Source: JAXMDT01 sp046348685 (GTDB taxonomy: Bacteria > Pseudomonadota > Alphaproteobacteria > Rickettsiales > UBA998). From it: a stretch of 64,000 nt of DNA. A program made the translations under genes and the position numbers. Location of the stretch: the NCBI GenBank assembly GCA_046348685.1, contig JAXMDT010000004.1, forward strand, positions 1-64,000. The letters are read 5' to 3'. Within the stretch, counting starts at the first letter, position 1. Each line of letters starts with the position of its first letter. Under the pieces are notes generated by a model that saw only the letters and a list, made by a program, of their open reading frames with translations, did no database searches and had not been told where the DNA came from. This document shows positions 46,040-55,891 of this stretch, piece after piece.

Positions 46040-46966
46040 ATGCAAAAGACCCTGAAATCTTCTATTCAATGCAGTGGCGTAGCGCTTCATTCCGGCGCGG
46101 AAACCACGATTCGCCTGATTCCGGCTGAAGTGAACACCGGCATTGTATTTCGCCGTACGGATATTTCAGCTGATTCAGAGAGCGCCCGCCTGATTCCTGC
46201 ACGCTATGACAACGTCGTCGACACGACGCTTTGCACCGTTGTTGCCAATAGCTGCGGCCTGAAAGTTGCCACCATTGAGCATCTGATGAGCGCACTCTGG
46301 GGCATGGGTATCGATAATGCTATCATTGAGATCGACGGCGCAGAAGTGCCGATCATGGACGGCAGCGCAGAGCCGTTCCTGTTCCTTATCGAGTGTGCTG
46401 GCGTTATTGAACAGCATGCGCCACGCAAATACATTCAAGTCATCAAAGAAGTGGCTTTTGCGGAAGGTGAGGGATTTGCTTCCATCAAGCCAGCTGGCAG
46501 CTTTGTCCTCGATGTCGAGATTGCCTTTAAAGATGATGTGATCGGCACGCAGCGCGGTTTTTACGATTTCGCGCGTACCTCTTTCAAGCAGATGATTTCC
46601 CGCGCGCGCACCTTCGGCTTTGCCAAGGACGTAGAGCGTATGCGTGCCGCCGGTCTGGCGCGTGGCGGCTCCCTGGATAACGCAGTCGTTGTCGGCGACA
46701 ATGGCGTGCTGAATGAAGAAGGCCTGCGTTTTTCGGATGAATTCGTGCGCCACAAAGCGCTGGATTGCATCGGCGATTATTTCCTCGCCGGTCACCGTAT
46801 CCTTGGTAAAGTAACGACGCATCGCCCCGGCCACGGCCTTAACAACAAGCTGATGCGCGCCTTGCTTGCCGATACTTCAGCATGGGTGTTGATTGAAGAA
46901 GAATCGACCGCGCCGATGCAGGATAAGCCAGCCGCCCAGCCGCAGCCTGCTTTGGCCGTTGCTTAA
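46040..46966 (+). CDS. lpxC: UDP-3-O-acyl-N-acetylglucosamine deacetylase
   Basis: The committed step of lipid A synthesis; a zinc hydrolase of 308 residues. Zinc ligands lie in TIEHLMSALWGMGIDN (His) and RHKALDCIGDYFLAGH (His and Asp). EVPIMDGSAEPF is also typical. The C-terminal tail is Pro/Gln/Ala-rich. In the common alphaproteobacterial order lpxC is followed by bamD, recN and ligA; here a minus-strand GNAT gene lies between lpxC and bamD. Confidence 0.97.
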   Translation: MQKTLKSSIQCSGVALHSGAETTIRLIPAEVNTGIVFRRTDISADSESARLIPARYDNVVDTTLCTVVANSCGLKVATIEHLMSALWGMGIDNAIIEIDGAEVPIMDGSAEPFLFLIECAGVIEQHAPRKYIQVIKEVAFAEGEGFASIKPAGSFVLDVEIAFKDDVIGTQRGFYDFARTSFKQMISRARTFGFAKDVERMRAAGLARGGSLDNAVVVGDNGVLNEEGLRFSDEFVRHKALDCIGDYFLAGHRILGKVTTHRPGHGLNNKLMRALLADTSAWVLIEEESTAPMQDKPAAQPQPALAVA

Positions 46967-46967
46967 T

Positions 46968-47396
46968 CTATAATTCCTTCACAAAATGATAACCCCAGAT
47001 TTCCATGCCCTCGCGCATGTAAAGCTTGTGGGATTTGTAATTGTCGACATAGGTGTCGAGTAGCGCCAGTTTGCAGTTCTGTTCACGTCCGATGGCGATG
47101 CAGAATTCCATAAGCTTAGCGCCGATGCCTGCGCCGCGCATGTGCTCGCTTACCATCAGGTGATCAAGGCAAATAGCTTTGCGGCACCAGAATTTGTATT
47201 CAATCCAGAACCCGCAAATACCCACACACGTACCGTCTTCCGCATAAGCGCCGGCGCAGCCGTAATCGCGCTTTCGCATTTCTTCGAGAACAAAGCGAAA
47301 TTCCTGATGTGACATGCCGTCATTGAGCTTTTCGATAAACGGATAGATGGCATCGAAATCGGCATCGGTCTCAAGCAAGCGTATCTGTATCGTCAT
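46968..47396 (-). CDS. GNAT family N-acetyltransferase
   Basis: 142 residues from MTIQIRLLETDADF at 47396; a longer frame to 47492 would run over the bamD start and is not preferred. Acetyl-CoA loop motif HLMVSEHMRGAGIGAKLMEF, followed by LLDTYVDNYKSHKLYMREGM. Substrate unknown. It sits tail-to-tail with lpxC, one base apart, as a small insertion in the otherwise conserved lpxC-bamD block. Confidence 0.88.
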   Translation of the reverse strand: MTIQIRLLETDADFDAIYPFIEKLNDGMSHQEFRFVLEEMRKRDYGCAGAYAEDGTCVGICGFWIEYKFWCRKAICLDHLMVSEHMRGAGIGAKLMEFCIAIGREQNCKLALLDTYVDNYKSHKLYMREGMEIWGYHFVKEL

Positions 47397-47490
47397 AATG
47401 CACCAGAATGGGAGGTGGTTTATAAACCTGCGCAAGCATTCTGACAATAGAAGTTCACAAGTGGCTTTTGGTGCATTATAGAAGAATACC

Positions 47491-48294
47491 ATGTTCCTTC
47501 TGCATCGCCTTCTTCTCAGTTTATTGCTGCTTTCCAGCCTGACATTCCTCTCGGCATGCTCGTCAGACGACGAGGATGAGGAGAATGATCCGGTGGAGGC
47601 AGCGGATGTGCTTTACAATAAAGCACGCAAGACATTCGATGAGCAGGATTACAAGGAAGCCATTAAGCAGTTCGATGAGGTTGAGCGCGTTCATCCCTAT
47701 TCGGAATGGGCGCCGCGCTCACAGATCATGTCGGCCTATGCCAGCTATCGCTCGCGCAAGTACGATGATGCGATTCTGACCCTTGAACGCTTTGTAAAGC
47801 TACATCCTGGCAATGAAAGCGCGCCTTACGCCTATTATATGATCGCGCAGTGCTATTATGAGCAGATTTCTGATGTAGGCCGCGACCAGGGAATGACGGA
47901 AAAAGCATTGAAATCCCTGCGCGACGTGATCAAGCGCTTTCCGAATACCGAATATGCCCGGGATTCCAAACTGAAGCTTGACCTGACGATCGACCACCTG
48001 GCAGGCAAAGAAATGATGGTCGGCATGTATTATCTTGAGCGAAAAGAATATATTTCCGCTGCAACGCGTTTCAAAAACGTCATCGATAAATATCAGACCA
48101 CAAGCCATACTCCCGAGGCGCTGCATCGCCTGGTCGAAACCTATATGTTGCTTGGCGTCGAGACCGAAGCAAAGCGTTATGCTGCGGTTTTAGGCCATAA
48201 TTTTCCTGGAAGTGAATGGTACCGGCGCTCCTATGCGCTTCTTGAAAACAAGCAACCGCCCAAAGAAAAAGGCTGGATGGAAAAAATCTTTTAA
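47491..48294 (+). CDS. bamD: Outer membrane assembly lipoprotein BamD (ComL)
   Basis: A lipoprotein of the BAM complex that inserts beta-barrel proteins. Signal with lipobox LSAC (Cys23), an acidic linker (SSDDEDEENDP), then five TPR-like repeats (ADVLYNKARKTFDEQDYKEA; HPGNESAPYAYYMIAQCYYE; FPNTEYARDSKLKLDLTIDH). The 267-residue length is typical. Divergent from the GNAT gene; followed by recN. Confidence 0.96.
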   Translation: MFLLHRLLLSLLLLSSLTFLSACSSDDEDEENDPVEAADVLYNKARKTFDEQDYKEAIKQFDEVERVHPYSEWAPRSQIMSAYASYRSRKYDDAILTLERFVKLHPGNESAPYAYYMIAQCYYEQISDVGRDQGMTEKALKSLRDVIKRFPNTEYARDSKLKLDLTIDHLAGKEMMVGMYYLERKEYISAATRFKNVIDKYQTTSHTPEALHRLVETYMLLGVETEAKRYAAVLGHNFPGSEWYRRSYALLENKQPPKEKGWMEKIF

Positions 48295-48347
48295 TTTCAG
48301 TATTGGTAAATGCTGACTGGAATGCTAAAAATCGATGGGTAACCATT

Positions 48348-50027
48348 ATGCTTACCCAGATTTCCATCCGCAATGTTGTGCTTATCGAAAAAGCCGATCT
48401 CCATTTTGAGAGCGGTCTGGGCGTGCTGACGGGTGAGACCGGAGCGGGGAAGTCCATCCTGCTTGATGCATTGGGATTGGCGCTGGGAGCGCGTGGCGAC
48501 AGCAGCCTGATCCGCAAAGGCGCCGATAGCGCCAGTGTAACGGCATCCTTCGATCTCGTAGAAGATCATCCTGTTTTTGCGATGCTACAGAAATCAGGCG
48601 TTGAGACGGAATCGCCGCTCATGCTTCGCCGTCAAATATCAGCAGACGGCAAATCACGTGGCTTCATCAACGATGAGCCGGTAAGCCTTAAAATTTTGAA
48701 GGAAATAGGCACGGAGTTGGTCGAAGTACACGGCCAGCATGAACAGCAGTTTTTAGATAATCCGCTGCGGCAGGAAGCACTGCTCGATGCCTATGCAGGA
48801 AATAAGAAAGAAAAAATATCAGTGTCGCAGGCATATGCCGACTGGCGCGCAAAGCAGGAGGATTTAGACCGAATAACAGAAGTGCTGGAACAAGCCGCAC
48901 GTGACCGCGAATATATCGAGCATATGGAGCGCGAGCTTTCCATCCTCAAGCCAAAAGCAGGTGAAGAGGACGAGCTTACCGAACGCCGCACGCGCATGAT
49001 GCAATCGGAAAAACTCGCTAATCTATTGGATGAGGTCATCACCACACTGCAGCAGCCGAAATCCGTCTCCGAATCGCTGCGCGGCGTCGAGCGTGCCCTG
49101 ACCCGCTCCAGCCTCGCCCAGTCGCCGCAATTCGAGGCGGTGGTGGCGTTGCTGGATCAAGCCGCATCAAACGTGCAGGAAGCAGAAGCCGTGCTTGAAG
49201 AGATCGGCCGCGAGACAGCGTATTCGCAGGATACCTTGGATACGATTGAAGAGCGTTTGTTTGCTTTAAAAGATGCCGCGCGAAAATACCGCATCCAGAC
49301 CGAGGAGCTTCCGGCATTGCTGGCCGATGCACGGGAAAAACTCTCCGCGCTGAATACCGGCGCGGTGCAGCAGGATACGCTGGTGAGAGAAGTCGCTGAG
49401 GCGAGAAAGCGTTATATTGAAGCGGCTGCGACGCTCTCGGAAACCCGCAGAAAAGCAGCAGCGAAGCTCGAAAAATTATTGGTAAAGGAATTGACACCGC
49501 TCAAGATGGAAGCGGCACTGTTTAAAGTAGATTTAAGCGAAAAACCAGAATCGGCGTGGACGGCGCGCGGTGTGGATAGCATTGTCTTCACGGCAGCGAT
49601 GAATAAAGGTAGCGATTTTGCGCCGCTTTCGGATATCGCATCCGGCGGGGAGCTTTCGCGTTTTATGTTGGCGCTGGCGGTGGTTTTAGGCAAAGCCAGT
49701 GGCACGGCGACGATGATTTTCGATGAGATCGATGCTGGGACGGGCGGTGCGGTGGCCGATGCGATCGGCCGCAGGCTCGAAGAACTCGGACAGTTTACGC
49801 AGGTGCTGGTCGTCACGCACTTGCCGCAGGTGGCAGCGCGTGGGCAAGATCATTTCTTTATCAGCAAGGCTGAGAAAAAGAAAGTGACCGTCACCGAAGT
49901 CGTTAAATTGACAGCCACTCAGAAGCGCGAAGAACTGGCGCGAATGCTTTCCGGCGAGGAAATCACGGAAGAGGCGCGCTCGGCAGCAGACCGCCTGCTC
50001 AAAAAACCCGGCAAGGATGCCGCTTAG
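48348..50027 (+). CDS. recN: DNA repair ATPase RecN
   Basis: An SMC-like ATPase of double-strand break repair, 559 residues. N-terminal Walker A GETGAGKSILLDALG, a central coiled coil (about 160-370), signature SGGELSRFMLALAVVLG and Walker B MIFDEIDAGTGG. The ATG at 48348 (MLTQISIRN) is preferred to an upstream in-frame TTG at 48303. The next gene, ligA, begins at the base after its stop. Confidence 0.96.
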   Translation: MLTQISIRNVVLIEKADLHFESGLGVLTGETGAGKSILLDALGLALGARGDSSLIRKGADSASVTASFDLVEDHPVFAMLQKSGVETESPLMLRRQISADGKSRGFINDEPVSLKILKEIGTELVEVHGQHEQQFLDNPLRQEALLDAYAGNKKEKISVSQAYADWRAKQEDLDRITEVLEQAARDREYIEHMERELSILKPKAGEEDELTERRTRMMQSEKLANLLDEVITTLQQPKSVSESLRGVERALTRSSLAQSPQFEAVVALLDQAASNVQEAEAVLEEIGRETAYSQDTLDTIEERLFALKDAARKYRIQTEELPALLADAREKLSALNTGAVQQDTLVREVAEARKRYIEAAATLSETRRKAAAKLEKLLVKELTPLKMEAALFKVDLSEKPESAWTARGVDSIVFTAAMNKGSDFAPLSDIASGGELSRFMLALAVVLGKASGTATMIFDEIDAGTGGAVADAIGRRLEELGQFTQVLVVTHLPQVAARGQDHFFISKAEKKKVTVTEVVKLTATQKREELARMLSGEEITEEARSAADRLLKKPGKDAA

Positions 50028-52103
50028 ATGGCGCAGTCGGCGAAAGTCTCGGAACGTGAAGCGGCGATGGAAATCGAGCGTTTGAGCACTGAGCTTCGCG
50101 CGCATGATATTGCCTATCACCAGAAAGATGCGCCGACAATTTCGGACGCCGAATACGATGCCATGAAGCGCGAACTCAAAGCGCTTGAGGAGAAATATCC
50201 CCATCTCGCTGAAAAAAATAGTCCCACTAAAAGTGTAGGGGCAGCACCTGCCAGTGGTTTCAAAAAACATAAGCATCTAAAGCCTATGCTCTCACTGGAA
50301 AATGCGTTTGATGGTGAGGATGTCGAGGATTTCTTTGCCCGTGTGCGGCGGTTTCTCGGTCTGTCTGCAGACGAAGTTATCGAATGTCTGTGTGAACCGA
50401 AGATTGACGGCATATCGTTCTCGGCAACCTATAAGAATGGAAAATATGTTACTGGTTCGACACGCGGCGATGGTACGGAAGGTGAGGACATCACCGAAAA
50501 CTTAGCCACCGTCGGCCTGCCGAAGACACTGAACGTGACAAAACCGCCTGCCGTGGTTGAGATTCGCGGCGAAGTTTATATGGATAAGCGCGACTTTCTG
50601 AAGCTGAATGAACGCCGCAAAGCGGAAGAGGAGCCATTGTTTGCCAATCCGCGTAATGCAGCGGCAGGATCACTGCGTCAGCTTGATGTCAGCATTACCG
50701 AATCGCGCAAACTGAATTATTTTGCTTACGGGCTCGGTGAAGCGGAAGATTTTGAGATCGAAACGCAGCATGATTTCGTCACATGGTGCAAGCAGGCAGG
50801 CTTTGTCACCAACAGCGAAACCGGCATAGCGCACGATGCGGAAAAGATAGGCAAACTTCATGAGAAGCTGCTGCATCAACGGCCGGATCTGCCCTACGAC
50901 ATCGATGGCATGGTTATCAAAGTCAATCGACTAGACTGGCAGCAGCGGTTGGGAACGGTAGGACGTACGCCGCGCTGGGCAATCGCGTACAAGTTCCCGG
51001 CGGAGCAGGCAATCACCGTTTTAGAAAAGATTGATATCCAGGTCGGGCGCACCGGCGCGTTGACGCCGGTGGCGCGGCTGACGCCGGTGAATGTCGGCGG
51101 GGTGCTGGTTTCCAACGCAACGCTGCACAATGAAGACGAGATCGAGCGCAAGGATATCCGCGAAGGCGATACGGTGCGTATCCAGCGGGCAGGGGATGTG
51201 ATTCCGCAAATCGTCGCGGTAGAGAAGGATAAACGCCCGGCACATAGCAAAGCCTATCATTATCCTGACACGTGCCCGGTATGCGGCTCGCCTGCAGTGC
51301 GGGAAGAGGATGAAGCGGTACGGCGCTGTACGGGCGGACTTGTCTGTAAGGCGCAGCAGGTCGAGCGGCTCAAGCATTTCGTGTCACGCCGCGCCTTCGA
51401 TATTGACGGGCTTGGCGAGAAGCAGATTTTTGCTTTCTGGGAAGAGGACATGATCGCAGCACCCGCGGATATTTTTACACTGGAGATGCGTAATGGAAAG
51501 GATTTTCAGCCACTCGAAGAACGAGAGGGATGGGGCGAGAAGTCAGCGACTAAACTGTTTACGGCCATTACGAAAGCCAGGAATGTGAGTCTGGAGCGGT
51601 TTATATATGCGCTCGGCATACGCCATATCGGCGAAGGGAATGGTTCCCTACTTGCGAAGCACTACGGCACGCTCACTCACTGGACGGAAGAAATGGAAAA
51701 AGTCGCCGCCGGTGATGTAGCAGCAAAGGAAGAACTGCTTTCCATTCACGGCGTCGGGAATTCGGTAGCTGAGGCGGTGCACGATTTCTTTGCCGTGCCA
51801 GAACAAAAACAGATATTTGATGCGCTCTGCCTACAGGTAAACGTGAGGGATGCAGAAAAAGTGGCGAGTGATTCACCGGTAGCCGGAAAAACAGTGGTAT
51901 TTACCGGTGCGCTGGCGATGAGCCGCGATGAGGCCAAAGCCGAAGCACAAAGTCTTGGGGCGAAAGTAGCAGGCTCCGTTTCGGCAAAGACGGATTATGT
52001 TGTCGCGGGCGAGGATGCAGGCTCCAAATTGACCAAGGCGAAAGAACTGGGTGTTACCGTGCTGACGGAAGCGGAGTGGAAGGCGCTGATCGGAAAAGCA
52101 TGA
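50028..52103 (+). CDS. ligA: NAD-dependent DNA ligase
   Basis: Replicative ligase, 691 residues. Adenylation motif CEPKIDG (Lys125), a further motif GMVIKVNRLDWQQRLG, OB fold, four-cysteine zinc finger (CPVCGSPA ... RRCTGGLVC), HhH region (RHIGEGNGSLLAKHYGTLTH; LLSIHGVGNSVAEAV) and a C-terminal BRCT domain (VAGKTVVFTGALAMSRDEAK). It follows recN without a gap and overlaps prmA by ATGA. Confidence 0.97.
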   Translation: MAQSAKVSEREAAMEIERLSTELRAHDIAYHQKDAPTISDAEYDAMKRELKALEEKYPHLAEKNSPTKSVGAAPASGFKKHKHLKPMLSLENAFDGEDVEDFFARVRRFLGLSADEVIECLCEPKIDGISFSATYKNGKYVTGSTRGDGTEGEDITENLATVGLPKTLNVTKPPAVVEIRGEVYMDKRDFLKLNERRKAEEEPLFANPRNAAAGSLRQLDVSITESRKLNYFAYGLGEAEDFEIETQHDFVTWCKQAGFVTNSETGIAHDAEKIGKLHEKLLHQRPDLPYDIDGMVIKVNRLDWQQRLGTVGRTPRWAIAYKFPAEQAITVLEKIDIQVGRTGALTPVARLTPVNVGGVLVSNATLHNEDEIERKDIREGDTVRIQRAGDVIPQIVAVEKDKRPAHSKAYHYPDTCPVCGSPAVREEDEAVRRCTGGLVCKAQQVERLKHFVSRRAFDIDGLGEKQIFAFWEEDMIAAPADIFTLEMRNGKDFQPLEEREGWGEKSATKLFTAITKARNVSLERFIYALGIRHIGEGNGSLLAKHYGTLTHWTEEMEKVAAGDVAAKEELLSIHGVGNSVAEAVHDFFAVPEQKQIFDALCLQVNVRDAEKVASDSPVAGKTVVFTGALAMSRDEAKAEAQSLGAKVAGSVSAKTDYVVAGEDAGSKLTKAKELGVTVLTEAEWKALIGKA

Positions 52104-53005
52104 AAAAGAATAATCCCTTCCAGCAACCGAAACAGCTGCATGAGATGCGCTTTATCGTTCATGCGAACATAATGCCGTGGATTGAGCAGGCTTTCAGTGA
52201 CGATGCGCTTAGTACTGCCAGTTATGAACTTGATGAAGACAAAGCAGAATGGCGGCTTTCCTTTTTTTATGAAACCCTGCCTGCCAAATCAGAAGTAGTG
52301 TCTCGCCTGGCATTAATAGAAACATTGGCAAATGCAAAGATTGAAGCGCCCGAAATCTTGCCGGTCGAAGAAAAAAACTGGGTGGAGGAAACCCAGAAAT
52401 ATTTCCCGCCGCTCGACATCGGGAATTTCCTGATTGTCGGCTCGCATTACAAGGATCTACGTAAAGTCGGTAAGACGCGTCTTTTGATCGATGCCGGGGC
52501 GGCATTTGGCACTGGCGAACATGGCACGACTTGGGGCTGTATGGAGGCGATCGATTTCGTCATGAAGCGTGGCCATATCCATAACGTGCTCGATATGGGC
52601 TGCGGTACGGCGATTCTAGGGCTGGGTGTAGCGAAGCGCTACCGCGTGAAGACGCTGGCTGTGGATATTGATCCCATTGCGATCCGCGTTGCCAATTTCA
52701 ATATCACGCGTAATGGCGCGCGAGGGCATATCCGTGCTGTGGTGGGGGACGGCTATTTATCGCCTTGGGTAGATAGACAGGGGCCGTATGACCTTATCAT
52801 TGCCAATATTCTTGCCAAGCCGCTCGTCAAAATGGCGCCGCAATTGAATAAGCATTTGAAGCAGGGCGGCTACGCGATTCTATCGGGACTACTCGACTGG
52901 CAGGCCAACATGGTTTTGCATGCGCATCGGCAGCAGGGACTATCTCTCGCGCGTCACACGGTACGCAACGGCTGGTCAACGCTGGTGATTAAAAAAGGAT
53001 TCTAG
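52100..53005 (+). CDS. prmA: Ribosomal protein L11 methyltransferase
   Basis: 301 residues from the ATG at 52100 that overlaps the ligA stop. N-terminal L11-recognition domain, linker, then a class I methyltransferase domain with AGAAFGTGEHGTTWGCMEAI, motif I LDMGCGTAILGLG and the catalytic-site NILAKPLVKMAP. It trimethylates ribosomal protein L11. Its stop overlaps the dksA stop on the other strand by four bases. Confidence 0.93.
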   Translation: MKKNNPFQQPKQLHEMRFIVHANIMPWIEQAFSDDALSTASYELDEDKAEWRLSFFYETLPAKSEVVSRLALIETLANAKIEAPEILPVEEKNWVEETQKYFPPLDIGNFLIVGSHYKDLRKVGKTRLLIDAGAAFGTGEHGTTWGCMEAIDFVMKRGHIHNVLDMGCGTAILGLGVAKRYRVKTLAVDIDPIAIRVANFNITRNGARGHIRAVVGDGYLSPWVDRQGPYDLIIANILAKPLVKMAPQLNKHLKQGGYAILSGLLDWQANMVLHAHRQQGLSLARHTVRNGWSTLVIKKGF

Positions 53006-53508
53006 TCTTCGTCGGCGTATTGTTTTTCCATGCGCTCGTGGCGTTCCTGCGCCTCAACGGTCATGGATGCGATGGGGCGCGCTTCCAGGCGCTTGATACC
53101 AATCGGGTCGCCTGTGACTTCACAGAAACCATATTCGCCATCTTCGATACGGCGCAACGCCGCGTCAATTTTGGAAATCAGCTTGAGATAACGGTTACGG
53201 GTACGTAGCTCAACGCCAGCCTCAGTTTCCAGAGAAGCACGGTCAGCGATATCCGGCTCATGCCAATTTTCTTCCTGCAGGTTTTGGATGGTCTCGCGGG
53301 ATTGCTCAAGCAGCTCCGTGCGCCAGTTCAGCAGCTTCTGGCGGAAATATTCGAGTTGCTGCGGATTCATGTATTCTTCTTTTTCGGTCGGCTTATATCC
53401 GGCAGGCAGCGTGACGGCCTTGCGAGCAGGTTTAGCAGGCTTGGGCGTTGGTTTAGCTGCCGATTTCGCAGGAGTTTTTACGGGTTCTTTCGCTTTTTTC
53501 GTAGCCAT
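53002..53508 (-). CDS. dksA: DksA-type transcription factor with basic N-terminal extension
   Basis: An RNA polymerase secondary-channel protein that works with ppGpp, 168 residues. The first ~40 residues are Lys/Ala/Pro repeats, an extension beyond the common form. The core has a coiled coil (QLEYFRQKLLNWRTELLEQS; DIADRASLETEAGVELRTRN) and the C-terminal FCEVTGDPIGIKRLEARPIA. Only one of the four zinc-finger cysteines remains, as in many alphaproteobacterial DksA proteins. Ribosome site GAGG upstream. Confidence 0.92.
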   Translation of the reverse strand: MATKKAKEPVKTPAKSAAKPTPKPAKPARKAVTLPAGYKPTEKEEYMNPQQLEYFRQKLLNWRTELLEQSRETIQNLQEENWHEPDIADRASLETEAGVELRTRNRYLKLISKIDAALRRIEDGEYGFCEVTGDPIGIKRLEARPIASMTVEAQERHERMEKQYADED

Positions 53509-53586
53509 ATATACCTCAAAAAGTAGAGGAGCTATCTAAAAGAACGCAGTAATAAAAGCAATAGAAATAATTTTTATTATTTTTTA

Positions 53587-54084
53587 TCAGGCAGATACCG
53601 CTACGCCGCCGAGCGGATTATTTGGCGGTTGCGTCGTATTCTGCGCTTCAGTTGCGGGGGCTTCTGAAGCGCCCTCAGCCTCGGCCGGAGCTTCCTGTGC
53701 CGGTGGTTGATTTAGCTCTCCGTTATCGACGGCTGACCAGATGCCGCGCATTTCTTTCAATTCATTGATGATCTGCGTGCAGGCGGAAAGATCATTCGAG
53801 CGATGCAGCTTTAGAATACGGGCATCGATCGACGAATAAAAATCATACAGCGTCTGTGCGATGGTTTTATCCTGCGTGAAGTCAAGACAGGACTGCAGGC
53901 CCAGGATGATATTGGAAGCTTTGACAAGCAGGTGATAGCGTTTTTCGATTTCTTTCTGCGCCATCGCATCATGGGCTTGCTGCAGGAAGCGGATCACGCC
54001 ATCGTATAGCATGACCACCTGACGGGTCTTGCTGACGGTATGCGTCGCCTTGCTGTATGCTTTCAGCTGATTGCGATGCTGCAT
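53587..54084 (-). CDS. fliS: Flagellin export chaperone FliS
   Basis: 165 residues. The FliS helical bundle covers ~1-120 (QLKAYSKATHTVSKTRQVVM, LYDGVIRFLQQAHDAM, SCLDFTQDKTIAQTLYDFYS). The last ~45 residues are an Ala/Glu/Pro-rich tail not found in the short form. It binds the flagellin C-terminus before export. Last gene of the filament operon; a weak AATAAT/ATTATT hairpin lies just beyond its stop (about 53563-53578). Confidence 0.92.
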   Translation of the reverse strand: MQHRNQLKAYSKATHTVSKTRQVVMLYDGVIRFLQQAHDAMAQKEIEKRYHLLVKASNIILGLQSCLDFTQDKTIAQTLYDFYSSIDARILKLHRSNDLSACTQIINELKEMRGIWSAVDNGELNQPPAQEAPAEAEGASEAPATEAQNTTQPPNNPLGGVAVSA

Positions 54085-54098
54085 TGATCCTCCTCTAC

Positions 54099-55853
54099 TT
54101 AGCTATTTTGCTGAGCGCGCGATTGGGCGTCAAGGCTTTGCAGAAGTGTGTTGGCCGCGCTGATCGCTTTTTCAAGTGCGGCGAATTTATCGAGCAACTG
54201 ATCCCGATATTTAGAGATCTGGTCATCAATCTTGGTGATTTCCGTATTGTAACGCTCGTTATCATCGGAAAGGGCGTTGAGTGCGACGGTAAGCGCGCCG
54301 GTCGTATCGTCCAGCGTATCATCCAGCGAATTGAACACGCGGTCGCCGATCCCCTGGCTCATGCTCAGATTTACGGTCGCATCAGCGGAATCGGCATAAA
54401 TCATCAGCAGGCCGTCAATCGCGGAGTTTTTCGGGCCCGTAAGAACGACAGAGCCGTCAGAGAGTTCTTCATAATCGAAATCGACGGTTACTGGTAGGCC
54501 GGTTGTGGGATCGTTGTACGTTGCCTGATAAATATCGCTGGTGCGATTGATGTTAAGCGACACGCTGGAGGTATTCAGCGCATTGGTACGCTGGAAAATC
54601 TGCAAATTTGCGTTATCCGATACATAATCGAACTCGAATACCTTGCGGACTTTGTCGAAATTCGATTCCAGCACGGAATCCAGCTTGTCTTCATCCACCT
54701 GCAAGATGTTGCGGGTAAAAGGCGTTTCATTATCACCCGGGAAGTCAGCGAATTTAATGCCGAGATCGCCAAGGCGGGCAGGGTCGCCAGAAGTAATGCC
54801 ATCAACGACGCTGGCCAACTCGCCGGTGATTTTAGAAAAAATCTGCGAGACAGTTGAATTGTTGGCCAGCACGGAATCGGTGAGCGGTTTTCCGTCATCG
54901 CCAACCGCAGTCTGTTTTGCAGCAAACAATTTTAGGTCGTTATAGGCATTGACGAAGTTCATGATGCCTTGCTTGGCAAGATCCTTGTCCGCTTCCACGC
55001 CGACGGTCAGCTTTGTCGCCGCGGGGGTAGTTTGCTTCAGATTAAAGGTGAGGCCATCCACAATATCGTCGATGCTGTTCGTCGAGCGCATAATCGTCGT
55101 GCCGTCGAAAGTAATGCTGGAATCATCTGCATCGTCTAAAAGTGCGAAACCCGTATTAAAAATACCTGGATTGAGGGCATTAATGTCATAATTGTTTTGA
55201 GCGCCAGTATCGAGCGATTTAAAGGAGACCCGGTAATTCCCGTTCGACACCTTAATGATGGAGGCTTCAACGCCGCTCAGGTTTTTAACGGAATTTATTT
55301 TGGCGACTACGTTGTTTAATGTATCGCCTGCCGTTAACGTCATCGTGTAGCCACCTGCGCCGAGCGTCAGCGTGCCCGCATTGAAGGGACCGCCGCCGCC
55401 GACGGCGACGCTGCTGACATCGGCCAAAGCAAAGGTATTGGTGGTGTAATTATTGCGTGTTGCAAGCTGGTTGACCTCGATCTCGAATTCACCGATGCCT
55501 GCGCCTGGTACTGCCGTTACATCCAGATAGGTGCTGCCTGCGACGCTCGTATTGGAAGAGATATTGGATTTGCGGTAATCGAAAATATTATCGGCGGCAT
55601 TTTGCACGCCGGAGGGACTACGCAGAAAATTGGCCGAATCTTTCAGCGTTTCGAGTTTCTTTTTGAAATCGCCAAGAGCGGTAGAGATTTTTTCATTATT
55701 CTTGACTTTGTCTTCAAGAATCACGGCGGGCTGGCGTTTGGCGGTTGCCAGTTCGTTGACGAGCGATTCGACATCAAGACCAGAGCCGCCGCCCGAAATA
55801 ACCGTACGCCCGTTTTCATTGAAAAGGTTGCCTAGTTGAATCTGCGTAATCAT
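54099..55853 (-). CDS. fliD: Filament cap protein FliD
   Basis: 584 residues. FliD-N: SGLDVESLVNELATAKRQPA; FliD-C: ARLGDLGIKFADFPGDNETP and DKLDSVLESNFDKVRKVFEF. The C-terminal coiled coil (NDERYNTEITKIDDQISKYR) precedes the capping tail. It caps the growing filament and folds flagellin. It lies 14 bp upstream of fliS in transcription order. Confidence 0.95.
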   Translation of the reverse strand: MITQIQLGNLFNENGRTVISGGGSGLDVESLVNELATAKRQPAVILEDKVKNNEKISTALGDFKKKLETLKDSANFLRSPSGVQNAADNIFDYRKSNISSNTSVAGSTYLDVTAVPGAGIGEFEIEVNQLATRNNYTTNTFALADVSSVAVGGGGPFNAGTLTLGAGGYTMTLTAGDTLNNVVAKINSVKNLSGVEASIIKVSNGNYRVSFKSLDTGAQNNYDINALNPGIFNTGFALLDDADDSSITFDGTTIMRSTNSIDDIVDGLTFNLKQTTPAATKLTVGVEADKDLAKQGIMNFVNAYNDLKLFAAKQTAVGDDGKPLTDSVLANNSTVSQIFSKITGELASVVDGITSGDPARLGDLGIKFADFPGDNETPFTRNILQVDEDKLDSVLESNFDKVRKVFEFDYVSDNANLQIFQRTNALNTSSVSLNINRTSDIYQATYNDPTTGLPVTVDFDYEELSDGSVVLTGPKNSAIDGLLMIYADSADATVNLSMSQGIGDRVFNSLDDTLDDTTGALTVALNALSDDNERYNTEITKIDDQISKYRDQLLDKFAALEKAISAANTLLQSLDAQSRAQQNS

Positions 55854-55891
55854 AACCCAATCTCTTCCATTTTTTTATTGGAGAAGTTTTC

